From assembly GCA_023666425.1 (NCBI GenBank), contig JAMPCA010000001.1:551692-615691 (forward strand): DNA of 64,000 bases. The letters run 5' to 3'. Positions 53,616 through 61,643 of the stretch are shown here, in pieces. Made by a program: the position numbers and the translations under genes. The first letter of the stretch is position 1, and every line of letters begins with the position of its first letter. The notes under the pieces were generated by a model that saw only the letters and a program-made list of their open reading frames with translations, ran no database searches and had not been told where the DNA came from. The DNA comes from Muribaculaceae bacterium. Lineage in GTDB: Bacteria; Bacillota; Clostridia; Lachnospirales; Lachnospiraceae.

Positions 53616-53792
53616 TTATTTCAGCTTTATAACCTGTCCGATGCCGATGGCATGATCTTCATAATCGTATGAATAGAATACATCCTCATCTACTTCCGCC
53701 GCCTCTGCGAGCATGTATCCAGACGGCATAATCCCCATGACAATCGCAAACGTCATCATTACTGCCAAGAATTGTTTTACTCGTTTTCTCAT
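53616..53792 (-). CDS. Small secreted peptide or truncated surface protein
   Basis: This 58-aa product starts MRKRVKQFLAVMMTFAIVMG, a classic signal peptide with basic start and hydrophobic core, ending around AEAAEVDED; only about 25 residues remain after cleavage (rich in Asp, Glu and Tyr). It has a strong ribosome site (GAGGAGGAAG). The signal peptide is like those of large Lachnospiraceae surface proteins, so it may be a cut-down remnant. A terminator-like hairpin follows soon after, which makes a stand-alone small gene also plausible. Confidence 0.5.
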   Translation of the reverse strand: MRKRVKQFLAVMMTFAIVMGIMPSGYMLAEAAEVDEDVFYSYDYEDHAIGIGQVIKLK

Positions 53793-53840
53793 TTTACTTC
53801 CTCCTCGTTTTACAAATACTAATTCCAGCTCATGGTTTCG

Positions 53841-53877
53841 GCAAACGAAACAGCAGGCTGAAGAATCGCAGCCTGCT
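53841..53877 (-). terminator. Hairpin between the RNA candidate and the small peptide gene
   Basis: The 9-bp perfect stem AGCAGGCTG/CAGCCTGCT (53869-53877 with 53852-53860) and 8-nt loop are followed by GTTTCGTTTG on the minus strand. It could end the RNA or modulate expression of the 58-aa gene. Confidence 0.45.
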
Positions 53878-53951
53878 TTCAAACTCCGACTTCCCACGCA
53901 AAATTTCCGATGGCAGGCCAAAAGCTGCCCACCATCAGAGCATTTTTGTGT

Positions 53952-54191
53952 GAGAAATCAAGAACAAGGTGCCAGTATGCGTCCACACCAAACACCTTGC
54001 CAATATGTCATAAGGGTACAAACAACTCACAACACACACTTTCCTTGTTGTAAAACAAGAGATAATCGCTTATAATAAGTCGTGTGTATCGCAGACTTGT
54101 CTGTATTGTGTGGTAGGTCTATTACCATCTTTGCCCTAAGAGGCGGCAACCTCTTAGGGTGATCACACCTAGATTGTTCTTGATATTCTCA
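53952..54191 (-). ncRNA. Structured RNA candidate of about 240 nt
   Basis: On the minus strand a closing helix joins 54175-54190 to 53952-53966 (15 bp with one bulged A). Inside are a 10-bp hairpin (54134-54143 with 54150-54159), a helix 54102-54110 with 54028-54036 (9 bp, one G-U), and a 6-bp hairpin at 54044-54059. A promoter ends just upstream (54198-54226). There is no open reading frame of note. The design recalls large clostridial RNAs such as the raiA motif, but identity is not established. Confidence 0.55.
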
Positions 54192-54197
54192 ATCCAT

Positions 54198-54226
54198 ATT
54201 TTACCATACCGTTGAGAGATTGACAA
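54198..54226 (-). promoter_or_regulatory. Promoter of the structured RNA
   Basis: TTGTCA (54221-54226), 17 bp, TAAAAT (54198-54203). The start point near 54191 coincides with the 5' end of the closing helix. Confidence 0.68.
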
Positions 54227-54364
54227 GCCAGAACTTTATCATGTTTTGATGTAACCTTTATATAATAGGCGCTGCAGGCGAAACATGGGAAACCAGAAGC
54301 GGAATCGGCAGAGCTGGAGCTGCGTATATTGAAGCTTTTTTACTAAAATAGAAGGAATGTAAAA

Positions 54365-55216
54365 ATGACGATTGACGATAATATTCGATTTGCGAAAAAA
54401 TTATTGGTAGAAAACATATACCATTCCATCAATATTGAGGGAATTGCCATGACTTTCCCTGAAACGCAGACAATTGTAGACGGTATGAGTGTGAAAGGAC
54501 ACCGTATTGAGGATATCAATGCGGTCAATGATTTAAAAAATGCATGGTATTATATTTTAGATACCATTCAGAAAGACTATGCCGAGCCGGTCACATTAAA
54601 ACACATTCAGAAGATAAACCATGTGCTTGGCAGGTTTACAGTTCTAAATGCCGGACACATTCGCAATATGTTTGACGAACCGGTAGGAATTGGCGGTACA
54701 TCGTGGCAGCCGTCTCTGCCTCCCAAAGAGGCGGAAATTGAGCAGGAACTTGCACGAATCCTGTCGAATTCAGATATCTACGAGGCGGCGCTGGATTTAT
54801 TTTGTTATATTGTCCGCCGCCAGTTATTTTTGGACGGGAATAAACGAACGGCTACGCTGGCTTCAAATATGTATCTGATCGGGCATGGGGCAGGAATTTT
54901 TTCAATTCCTGCTGAAAAAAAGGAATCATTTTATAAGGAACTGATTGCCTATTATGAATCCGGCGATGCAAAAAACTTAAAAGAGTTCTTATATCCCTGC
55001 ATTACAAAATCATATACGAAAACGCTGGGTCAGCGTCTGCAGATACTGCGGCAGAATGCAGGACTGAACCGGGAACAGGCAGCCATAAAGCTTGCAATCC
55101 CAAAAGAACGGCTGTTTTCCCTGGAATTAGATGAAGAAATTCCTACGAACGAAGAACTTGTACGCATTTGTGGATATTTTGAAATGGAACCGGAAGTACT
55201 TACAGACCTTTCATAA
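54365..55216 (+). CDS. Fic-fold protein with XRE-type helix-turn-helix, atypical Fic motif
   Basis: This 283-aa protein has a Fic domain (about residues 1-210) and a C-terminal XRE-like HTH (about 216-283, LGQRLQILRQNAGLNREQAAIKL). The N-terminus has the inhibitory-helix pattern S-x-x-x-E-G (SINIEG, residues 21-26), placing it with class II Fic proteins. The active-site motif reads QLFLDGNKR (153-161): the catalytic His of HPFxxGN(G/K)R is Gln153, so classical AMP transfer is doubtful. Fic enzymes modify target proteins with nucleotides; the HTH may give autoregulation. It overlaps the convergent gene by 6 bp. Bases 54241-54364 hold no intact gene. Confidence 0.8.
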   Translation: MTIDDNIRFAKKLLVENIYHSINIEGIAMTFPETQTIVDGMSVKGHRIEDINAVNDLKNAWYYILDTIQKDYAEPVTLKHIQKINHVLGRFTVLNAGHIRNMFDEPVGIGGTSWQPSLPPKEAEIEQELARILSNSDIYEAALDLFCYIVRRQLFLDGNKRTATLASNMYLIGHGAGIFSIPAEKKESFYKELIAYYESGDAKNLKEFLYPCITKSYTKTLGQRLQILRQNAGLNREQAAIKLAIPKERLFSLELDEEIPTNEELVRICGYFEMEPEVLTDLS

Positions 55217-55537
55217 CAAAAAACACTCTGCGTTTTCTGGGAGCAGTTCTGAAATATTTTCATTCAATTCCTGCAACATATCAAAAATATTTGATATCCC
55301 CTTCATCCACATTTCTTTATCCTTCGCGTGCAAAGGGAGCGCCTCCGGCATATGGGCGACAAACTCCCGTGAAGCTGGAAAATATTTGATTGTGGGATAA
55401 ATCATCATTTCCTGATAATCAGGAATGAATTTTAATAAATATTTATGAGAATCCCTTTTCTGAACTGATATGTGGTAGCCATACCCGTGCAATAATTTCT
55501 CTGTATTATCATTTTTCTCAATTCTAATATTCCTCAT
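55211..55537 (-). CDS. Protein of unknown function, coupled to the 55534 gene
   Basis: I do not recognise this protein (108 aa from ATG 55537). It has a basic beta-type N-terminal half (HGYGYHISVQKRDSHKYLLKFIPDYQEMMIYPTIKYF) and an acidic helical end. There is no signal peptide or membrane segment. The ATG overlaps the TGA of the upstream gene (ATGA), so the two are translated together. It is convergent with the Fic gene. Confidence 0.58.
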   Translation of the reverse strand: MRNIRIEKNDNTEKLLHGYGYHISVQKRDSHKYLLKFIPDYQEMMIYPTIKYFPASREFVAHMPEALPLHAKDKEMWMKGISNIFDMLQELNENISELLPENAECFLL

Positions 55538-56019
55538 TCTCTTGCCCATTCCTTGTAATCTCTATTTGCAATCTGTCTGCCGCTATTGGAATATTCTTCC
55601 ACCAGTTCATCAAAGGACTTTTCACAATGGATTCCTTCCAGGTAAGCATTCGTAATGATACAAGCAATAAATTCTGCAACTTTGTACCGATTATCTATGT
55701 CGAAGTCGCACACCAACGGAATATTATATTTCTTACATATTTCATTGATTTCCCGGCATGACTGTATAGCAACATCATGCAAATTTCGCCGTTCTTCATC
55801 CATATGCTTATACATATACTCGGATACAGATGTCCAGCTTATTACTGACTTGGAATATATGTTCATTTTGACAATATGGTTAAAATAATCACCAAAGCTA
55901 TTCAAACAAGCAGTAAGCACTTTACAGTCCTGAATTTTTTCATCGTCATTTCTTGTCTCTTTTAGTTTGTCAAATATCTCCGTTATGCCATTTTGCATTT
56001 TTCGCACATTCCCTTTCAT
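55534..56019 (-). CDS. Helical protein of unknown function
   Basis: This protein of about 161 aa (from ATG 56019; a GTG at 56040 would add seven residues) appears entirely helical: KVLTACLNSFGDYFNHIVKM, SVSEYMYKHMDEERRNLHDVAIQS, VAEFIACIITNAYLEG. It may belong to a small clostridial DUF3232-like family, which I recall only vaguely. A TATAAT box at 56069-56074 is upstream. With the coupled gene it could be an accessory regulator or toxin-antitoxin style pair; nothing in the sequence proves this. Confidence 0.58.
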   Translation of the reverse strand: MKGNVRKMQNGITEIFDKLKETRNDDEKIQDCKVLTACLNSFGDYFNHIVKMNIYSKSVISWTSVSEYMYKHMDEERRNLHDVAIQSCREINEICKKYNIPLVCDFDIDNRYKVAEFIACIITNAYLEGIHCEKSFDELVEEYSNSGRQIANRDYKEWARE

Positions 56020-56084
56020 TTTCTGTTCCGCTTCCACCACTTGATGATAGGCATATCCTACTTTATATATTATAGTCTCTTTTA

Positions 56085-56113
56085 TTGAAATTTTCCATAC
56101 ATTTCAGTATAAT
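56085..56113 (+). promoter_or_regulatory. Promoter of larC
   Basis: TTGAAA (56085-56090), 17 bp, a perfect TATAAT (56108-56113), about 25 bp before the start. Confidence 0.75.
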
Positions 56114-56139
56114 AGCAGAAAAAGTATAGGAGGCGACAG

Positions 56140-57441
56140 ATGAAAACACTCTATATCGAATGTAAGATGGGCGCGGCCGGGGATATGCTGATGGCGGCAC
56201 TGTACGAGCTGCTGGATTCCTCCCGGCAGACAGAATTCATAGAAAAAATGAACGAAATGTTTGCCCCGGAGATCCATATCCATGCCAGTACAAAGCAGGC
56301 GGCGGGCATCACGGGAACCCATATGCATGTTCACATACACGGGCAGGAGGAGCACGTTCACGGACATGGACAGCATGAACACGAACATGTTCACGCACAC
56401 GGACAGCATGAACACGAGCACGTTCACGGACAGCATGAACACGGGCATGTTCACGCACACGGACAGCATGAGCACACACATGCGCACCACTCCTACTCCT
56501 CCATTCTGGAGCAGATCGACAGACTTCCGCTCCCCCCAAAGGTGCGCGCCGATGCCGCCGCCGTCTACCGCCTGATTGGCAATGCGGAGGCAAAGGTGCA
56601 TGACTCTGTCTTAGAGCAGATTCATTTCCACGAGGTGGGGTCGCTGGACGCGCTGGCGGACGTGGTAGGCACCTGCCTGCTCTTCTCCCTTCTGGATGCA
56701 AAACAAATCATTGTATCTCCTATTCATGTGGGATCCGGTATGGTAGAGTGTGCCCACGGCATTCTTCCCGTTCCGGCTCCGGCCACCGCCGAGATTTTAA
56801 AGGGCATTCCCTTTTATACCGGAAACATCGAGACAGAGCTCTGCACGCCGACAGGAGCCGCCATACTCCGCTATTTTGCCACAGGCTTTGGGGCGATGCC
56901 TGCAATGCAGCTGACGGGCATCGGCGTCGGGCACGGGACGAAGGAGCTTCCCATGCTAAATGCCCTGCGCTGTTTTCTCGGAGATACAGAAGAAGACCTG
57001 CCGGACGACGCAGACACGCATGACCGGATTTTGGATATCTCCTGCAATCTGGACGACATGACCGGGGAAGCTCTCGGATATGCGATGCACCTTCTGCTGA
57101 AAGCGGGCGCGCTGGATGTATTTTATATTCCCATTCAGATGAAAAAAAACCGCCCCGGCATCCTATTGCATTGTCTCTGCAGTCTTTCGGAACGGGACAA
57201 ATTCATTCAGTTGATGTTTCGCCACACGACTACAAGAGGCGTTCGTTACCAGATTTTTGACAGAGAAAAAATGGTTTCCCACACCAGGACGAAAGAGAGC
57301 GCCTACGGCCCCATTGCGAAAAAAATCAGTGAACGGGATTCCATAACAAAAGTTAAATATGAATTTGATAATTTAAAGGAAATAGCAGAAAGAGAAGGAC
57401 TTTCTCTCTGGGAGCTTTGCGCAGAACTGGAAAAGGATTAA
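56140..57441 (+). CDS. larC: Nickel-pincer cofactor biosynthesis protein LarC, single-ORF form
   Basis: This 433-aa protein matches LarC, the CTP-dependent enzyme that inserts nickel into the pincer cofactor of lactate racemase and relatives. The N-terminus is MKTLYIECKMGAAGDMLMAAL, with LEQIHFHEVGSLDALADVVG, HVGSGMVECAHGILPVPAPATAEIL and CNLDDMTGEALGYAM further on. In Lactobacillus the protein needs a programmed frameshift; here both halves are in one frame. Residues 61-117 form a His-rich linker with repeated GQHEHEHVHAH units, a likely nickel store. larA, larB and larE are not adjacent. AGGAGGCGACAG precedes the ATG. Confidence 0.92.
   Translation: MKTLYIECKMGAAGDMLMAALYELLDSSRQTEFIEKMNEMFAPEIHIHASTKQAAGITGTHMHVHIHGQEEHVHGHGQHEHEHVHAHGQHEHEHVHGQHEHGHVHAHGQHEHTHAHHSYSSILEQIDRLPLPPKVRADAAAVYRLIGNAEAKVHDSVLEQIHFHEVGSLDALADVVGTCLLFSLLDAKQIIVSPIHVGSGMVECAHGILPVPAPATAEILKGIPFYTGNIETELCTPTGAAILRYFATGFGAMPAMQLTGIGVGHGTKELPMLNALRCFLGDTEEDLPDDADTHDRILDISCNLDDMTGEALGYAMHLLLKAGALDVFYIPIQMKKNRPGILLHCLCSLSERDKFIQLMFRHTTTRGVRYQIFDREKMVSHTRTKESAYGPIAKKISERDSITKVKYEFDNLKEIAEREGLSLWELCAELEKD
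56320..56497 (+). repeat. Tandem His-codon repeat in larC
   Basis: Repeated units like CACGGACAGCATGAACAC encode Gly-Gln-His-Glu-His-Glu-His motifs. At least four near-identical copies follow each other, so length variation by slippage is likely. Confidence 0.85.
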
Positions 57442-57881
57442 ACGGATGGCCTTGCCTCCACCTGCATGGTAATCTGTCCCGGGTTGCTGCGGTACTGCTC
57501 TAAAATTCCCAGCCACAGCATATGCGCATCGTAGGCGAGCATCTGCCCCGCCTGCACCGCATAGGGGGCAAGGATATCCAGGTCAAAATAGCGAATGCCA
57601 AGGGGCGGAAGAAAAATCAGATTGGTAGATTTCTTCTTCTCCCCGCAGGTATAGATTTTCTCGTAAGTAATCATAAGGAATTCTTTTTCCCGATGCATAC
57701 AGTGATAGGATACAAAACACTCGTCTGCCACCCATGTTTCGCCCTCAAGCTCTTCTACCGGCTTTTCCGCTGCATCATTATATTCTGTAGTCTGACACAG
57801 AATATCCCAGACCAGCTGCCCTGACTGTGTCTCCTTTAACAATTCCGTCAAATCCCGCAATAACTGTTCTTCTTTTCTCAT
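57438..57881 (-). CDS. Conserved protein of unknown function
   Basis: This 147-aa protein has a mixed alpha/beta pattern with no membrane segment: a helical N-terminus (LLRDLTELLKETQSGQLVWDIL), acidic loops, strands ECFVSYHCMHREKEFLMITYEKI, and FLPPLGIRYFDLDILAPYAVQAGQMLAYDAHMLW. I do not recognise a named family. It overlaps larC by 4 bp at the stop. The ribosome site is poor; it may share a transcript with greA, whose stop is 30 bp upstream of its start. Confidence 0.65.
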   Translation of the reverse strand: MRKEEQLLRDLTELLKETQSGQLVWDILCQTTEYNDAAEKPVEELEGETWVADECFVSYHCMHREKEFLMITYEKIYTCGEKKKSTNLIFLPPLGIRYFDLDILAPYAVQAGQMLAYDAHMLWLGILEQYRSNPGQITMQVEARPSV

Positions 57882-57911
57882 TCCAATATCCCCGCCTTAC
57901 ATCCTATGGCG

Positions 57912-58415
57912 TTAAAATTTGCGGAGCTCGTCGCTCCCATCGTCCACTGTATTCTCGATGCGCCGTATCTGGACAAAGTAGGAATAGTCATCATTGACCT
58001 TCACCTCGCAACGGTCTCCCACCTTATGCCCGAAAATGGCAGCGCCCATCGGCGATTCCCTGCTGATTAGATTCTTTAAGGAATGGCTCCTCACGGTCGT
58101 GACCAGCTTGTAGGTTTCCACCTCATCATCGTCCTCAAAATACACATCCACCGTATTGTTCATCCCCACCTCGTCCTCCGGGGAATCCTCCGAGATGACC
58201 TTCGCTGTCCGAATCATTTTCTCCAGATAGCGGATACGGCTCTCATTTTCATTTTTAAACTGTTTGGCGGCCTTGTACTCAAAATTCTCGCTCAAATCTC
58301 CCTGCGCTCTCGCAACTTTCACATCCTCCAGCGCCTGCCTGCGCACCACCAGCTTGCGGTGCTCGATCTCGGCCTCCATCTTTTCAATATCCTTCTTCGT
58401 CAGCTCATCGTACAC
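57912..58415 (-). CDS. greA: Transcription elongation factor GreA
   Basis: This 167-aa protein stimulates RNA cleavage in backtracked RNA polymerase. It has the coiled-coil N-terminal domain with the acidic tip ARAQGDLSENFEYKAAKQ (Asp and Glu of the tip present) and the C-terminal SPMGAAIFGHKVGD box. The start is a GTG with GGGAGGAAGCGG upstream. Confidence 0.94.
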   Translation of the reverse strand: MYDELTKKDIEKMEAEIEHRKLVVRRQALEDVKVARAQGDLSENFEYKAAKQFKNENESRIRYLEKMIRTAKVISEDSPEDEVGMNNTVDVYFEDDDEVETYKLVTTVRSHSLKNLISRESPMGAAIFGHKVGDRCEVKVNDDYSYFVQIRRIENTVDDGSDELRKF

Positions 58416-58461
58416 GACCGCTTCCTCCCATCACGCAAGTTCCCGGACTGCGCATCTGTTT

Positions 58462-59331
58462 TCACTGAAATACCCCGAATAATCCACATACCAGCACGAG
58501 CGCACCCAGTACAATCCGGTAATAGCCAAACACCTTAAAATCGTGCTTTTTGATATATCCCATCAAAAACTGGATCACAAAAAGAGAGACTCCAAAGGCC
58601 ACCAGCATACCAATGATCAGAATCAGCCCCTCTTCCAGCGTAAAGGAAAACCCAAACTTCACCAGCTTTAGGAGGCTCGCGCCAAACATGACCGGAATCG
58701 CGAGAAAAAACGTGTACTCTGCCGCCACCGTCCTGGAAACGCCAATTAAGAGCGCACCCACAATTGTCGCGCCGGAGCGGGAAGTTCCGGGAAAGACTGC
58801 CGCAATCACCTGAAAAATACCGATTAAAAGCGCCGTATCATAGCCAATATCCGCGAGTGTAGAAATCTTTGCGTTCCTGCCCCGCCGCCGGTTCTCCACA
58901 AGAATAAAAGCAAGCCCGAACAAAATCAGCATAATCGCCACTGTCTGGTAATTATAAAACAGCCGTTCAAATACCTCGTCAAATAAAATGCCGATAATGG
59001 CCGCCGGAATGCAGGACACCAGAATATGAAACCAAAGCTGAAAGATATCGACCTTAATCCACGCCCCGATTCCGTGGCCGGAAAGGGGCATGGCGTTGTC
59101 CTTTCTGCCAAAGGGCCAGATCTGGCTCCAGAACAGCACCACCACCGCCATGATAGCTCCAAGCTGGATGACCACCTCAAACATGCTGTAGAAATCCCCG
59201 CTGACGTCCAGCGTCACCAGCTCATTCAAAAGAATCATGTGGCCGGTGCTGCTGACGGGAAGCCATTCGGTAATCCCCTCCACGATTCCAAAGAGAATTA
59301 CTTTTATAATCTCAAAGAAAAAAGGCGTCAT
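58462..59331 (-). CDS. uppP: Undecaprenyl-diphosphatase (BacA type)
   Basis: This 289-aa membrane enzyme dephosphorylates undecaprenyl pyrophosphate, recycling the cell-wall lipid carrier and giving bacitracin tolerance. It has about eight helices with the two signature motifs GIVEGITEWLPVSSTGH (catalytic Glu) and FPGTSRSGATIVGALLIG (Ser, Arg and Gly box). AGGAGAGACAG precedes the ATG. The greA and cheA genes on either side are unrelated in function. Confidence 0.95.
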   Translation of the reverse strand: MTPFFFEIIKVILFGIVEGITEWLPVSSTGHMILLNELVTLDVSGDFYSMFEVVIQLGAIMAVVVLFWSQIWPFGRKDNAMPLSGHGIGAWIKVDIFQLWFHILVSCIPAAIIGILFDEVFERLFYNYQTVAIMLILFGLAFILVENRRRGRNAKISTLADIGYDTALLIGIFQVIAAVFPGTSRSGATIVGALLIGVSRTVAAEYTFFLAIPVMFGASLLKLVKFGFSFTLEEGLILIIGMLVAFGVSLFVIQFLMGYIKKHDFKVFGYYRIVLGALVLVCGLFGVFQ

Positions 59332-59452
59332 CTGTCTCTCCTATCTGCTCTGTCTATGCTCTGCTTCTATTCTATTCTTCACAGACGTCCGCAATTCCTG
59401 CATCCACATCGTCCCCGGTATTTTCTGCAAGGCCGGATCCGGATCGCGGAAA

Positions 59453-61618
59453 TTATTCGCAGACTCCGCCCGGATCAAGAATCAGCGCGATGCTTCCGTC
59501 TCCCAGCTGGGTACAGCCGGAAAGCCCCTTTACTTTCTTGATGTAGGAGGGAATCGGCTTGACAACGATCTCCTGATTATTGCCGAGGGAATCTACAAAT
59601 AATGCGATATACTTATCGTCCACCTCGATAATAATCATCATTCCTTCTTCTACCTTCTGCTTATATTCGGCAAGTCCGTACCATTCGCCGAGACGTCTCA
59701 CCGGACAGCATTCTCCACGGATCATCAGACTCTCCATACCGCTCGGATCGTGAATAAGCATATCCTCCGTAACTCTGATAAACTCCTTGACTACACCCGT
59801 CTCAATGACAAAGTTCTGCTGTCCCACCTGCATCACAATACCATCAATGATGGCAAGGGTAAGCGGAATTTTCAGACTCATAACGCTTCCCACACCGGGC
59901 GAGCTGTCGATATCCAGAGAACCGCCAATCTCCTGCAAATTGGAAACTACAACGTCCATGCCAACGCCCCGTCCGCTGACCTCCGTTACCTTCTCGTTGG
60001 TCGAAAATCCCGGATAGGTAATGAACTGGTATACTTCTTTGTCCGAATACGCCGAGTCCGGCTTGTTCGGATCAAGAAGCCCATTCTTTCTTGCCTTCGC
60101 AATAATTCTCTCACGATCCAGACCTGCGCCATCGTCCTGCACACTGATCCAAACCTTGCCGGATTCCGTCTTGGCCGACAGTGTGATTCTTCCCCTCTCG
60201 TTCTTTCCGGTGGCCGCGCGCTCCTCCTTGGTCTCAATTCCGTGATCTACAGAATTCCGCACCATATGCATGAGCGGATCGGAAATATGCTCGATAATAT
60301 TCTTATCCACCTCGGTAGTCTCACCGACCATCTCAAAGTCAATATCTTTTCCAAGCTTTCTTGATGTGTCGAACACAATGCGGTTCATCTTCTGGAAGGT
60401 CGCCGTCAGTGGAACCATTCGCATGGACATAATAACGTTCTGCAGATCCGTGGAAATCTTCGCCATCTCGGCCGCCGCCTTGTTAAAGTTGTCCAACTTG
60501 AGTCCCGGCACCTTCAAATCCTGATTCTGCAGCACAACAGACTCGGAAATCACCAGCTCGCCAATCAAATCCATCAGCATGTCCATCTTGCTGATATCCA
60601 CACTGATAAAGGCAGTTTTTTCCGCCTTTTTCGGCTTATCCTTCGCCAGCTTTTTCGAGCGTCCGGGAGATTTCGATTCAATGACAAAATCTCCGGGCGC
60701 GGGAGCCTTCGGTGCAGGCTTTTCTTCCTGCTCCTTTGGTTCTTCCTGCTTGGCCTCGATATCCTCGACACTGGAGTCTAAGTCTATACGAATCTCTGAA
60801 CCGACCCCGTCAAAACCGCTGTGGAACTCGTCAGCCGTACACTCGTAGATGTCAACTTTCTTAATATCATAGCCCGGACGGATAATCTCGCGAATGGCGT
60901 CCTCTGTGCTCTGTGTCTGCAAAAGAAGCTTAAAGCCATCCTGAATAATGACCTCCGCACTGTCCTCGTTCGTGATAATATCCTCCGGGAAGTACATCAG
61001 ATCCTCAGCGATTTCCTTAAGGGCATACACTACCTTATAAGCGTGCACATTTGCAAGCTGGATCTCCGGATAATACTCCATATAAATCCTATAGTAGCGG
61101 CTGGCCGAAGTGGTCGCTGCCGGAGCCACATAATATTGCTGGTTCTCCGATACCACAGGCTCTTCCTTCTTTTTGCCCTTGCCCTTTGGATCCTCCGCCG
61201 GAGGCTCCTCGCCCTTAATTCCTGCAAGAAATACGTCCAGCTCCCGAATCAGAGACGAGGAGTCGGCGTCGGGCTGCTCTCCATTCTGAATCTTTTCCAG
61301 CTCTGCGGTGATAAAATCCGCAACGTCCAGCACATGGGTCACAAGCTCCAGATGGGGGACATTGTCCGGTTTGGACTCCCGCAGGTAGAAAAACACATCT
61401 TCCAGCTTGTGGGCAACCTTTGTGATATCATCAAACATCATAATTGCCGAAGAACCCTTGATGGTGTGCATCGCACGGAAAATTTCGTTGATGCTGTCAT
61501 CGTCAAAGCAGTCCGCATCCTTTTGTTCAAGAACGATTTCCTGCAAATTCTCCAGAAGCTGGCCATTCTCAAACAAATACATTCCCAGCATATCGTCCGT
61601 GTTAAAATCCTCCGCCAT
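59453..61618 (-). CDS. cheA: Chemotaxis histidine kinase CheA
   Basis: This 721-aa kinase has the CheA domain order: HPt with phospho-acceptor His51 in RAMHTIKGSSAIM, a P2-like region (about residues 175-265), dimerisation helices, the ATPase domain (DPLMHMVRNSVDHGIE, DDGAGLD, GRGVGMDVV) and a C-terminal CheW-like domain. The acidic low-complexity linker around residues 130-150 and 285-310 is unusual but typical of flexible joins. It is the last gene visible in the chemotaxis block; no cheW or cheR lies in the window. Confidence 0.96.
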   Translation of the reverse strand: MAEDFNTDDMLGMYLFENGQLLENLQEIVLEQKDADCFDDDSINEIFRAMHTIKGSSAIMMFDDITKVAHKLEDVFFYLRESKPDNVPHLELVTHVLDVADFITAELEKIQNGEQPDADSSSLIRELDVFLAGIKGEEPPAEDPKGKGKKKEEPVVSENQQYYVAPAATTSASRYYRIYMEYYPEIQLANVHAYKVVYALKEIAEDLMYFPEDIITNEDSAEVIIQDGFKLLLQTQSTEDAIREIIRPGYDIKKVDIYECTADEFHSGFDGVGSEIRIDLDSSVEDIEAKQEEPKEQEEKPAPKAPAPGDFVIESKSPGRSKKLAKDKPKKAEKTAFISVDISKMDMLMDLIGELVISESVVLQNQDLKVPGLKLDNFNKAAAEMAKISTDLQNVIMSMRMVPLTATFQKMNRIVFDTSRKLGKDIDFEMVGETTEVDKNIIEHISDPLMHMVRNSVDHGIETKEERAATGKNERGRITLSAKTESGKVWISVQDDGAGLDRERIIAKARKNGLLDPNKPDSAYSDKEVYQFITYPGFSTNEKVTEVSGRGVGMDVVVSNLQEIGGSLDIDSSPGVGSVMSLKIPLTLAIIDGIVMQVGQQNFVIETGVVKEFIRVTEDMLIHDPSGMESLMIRGECCPVRRLGEWYGLAEYKQKVEEGMMIIIEVDDKYIALFVDSLGNNQEIVVKPIPSYIKKVKGLSGCTQLGDGSIALILDPGGVCE

Positions 61619-61643
61619 ATCGTTCTCCTTTCCCGTGTGTTTT

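Noticed and set aside
54134-54159. Hairpin as a rho-independent terminator
   Set aside because: The 10-bp stem is strong, but neither strand has a T-run after it. It fits better as an internal helix of the RNA candidate.
54280-54351. Possible gene remnant ending in AGAAYIEAFLLK before the Fic gene
   Set aside because: A short open frame gives a plausible-looking end, but there is no start, ribosome site or recognisable family. Too short to support.
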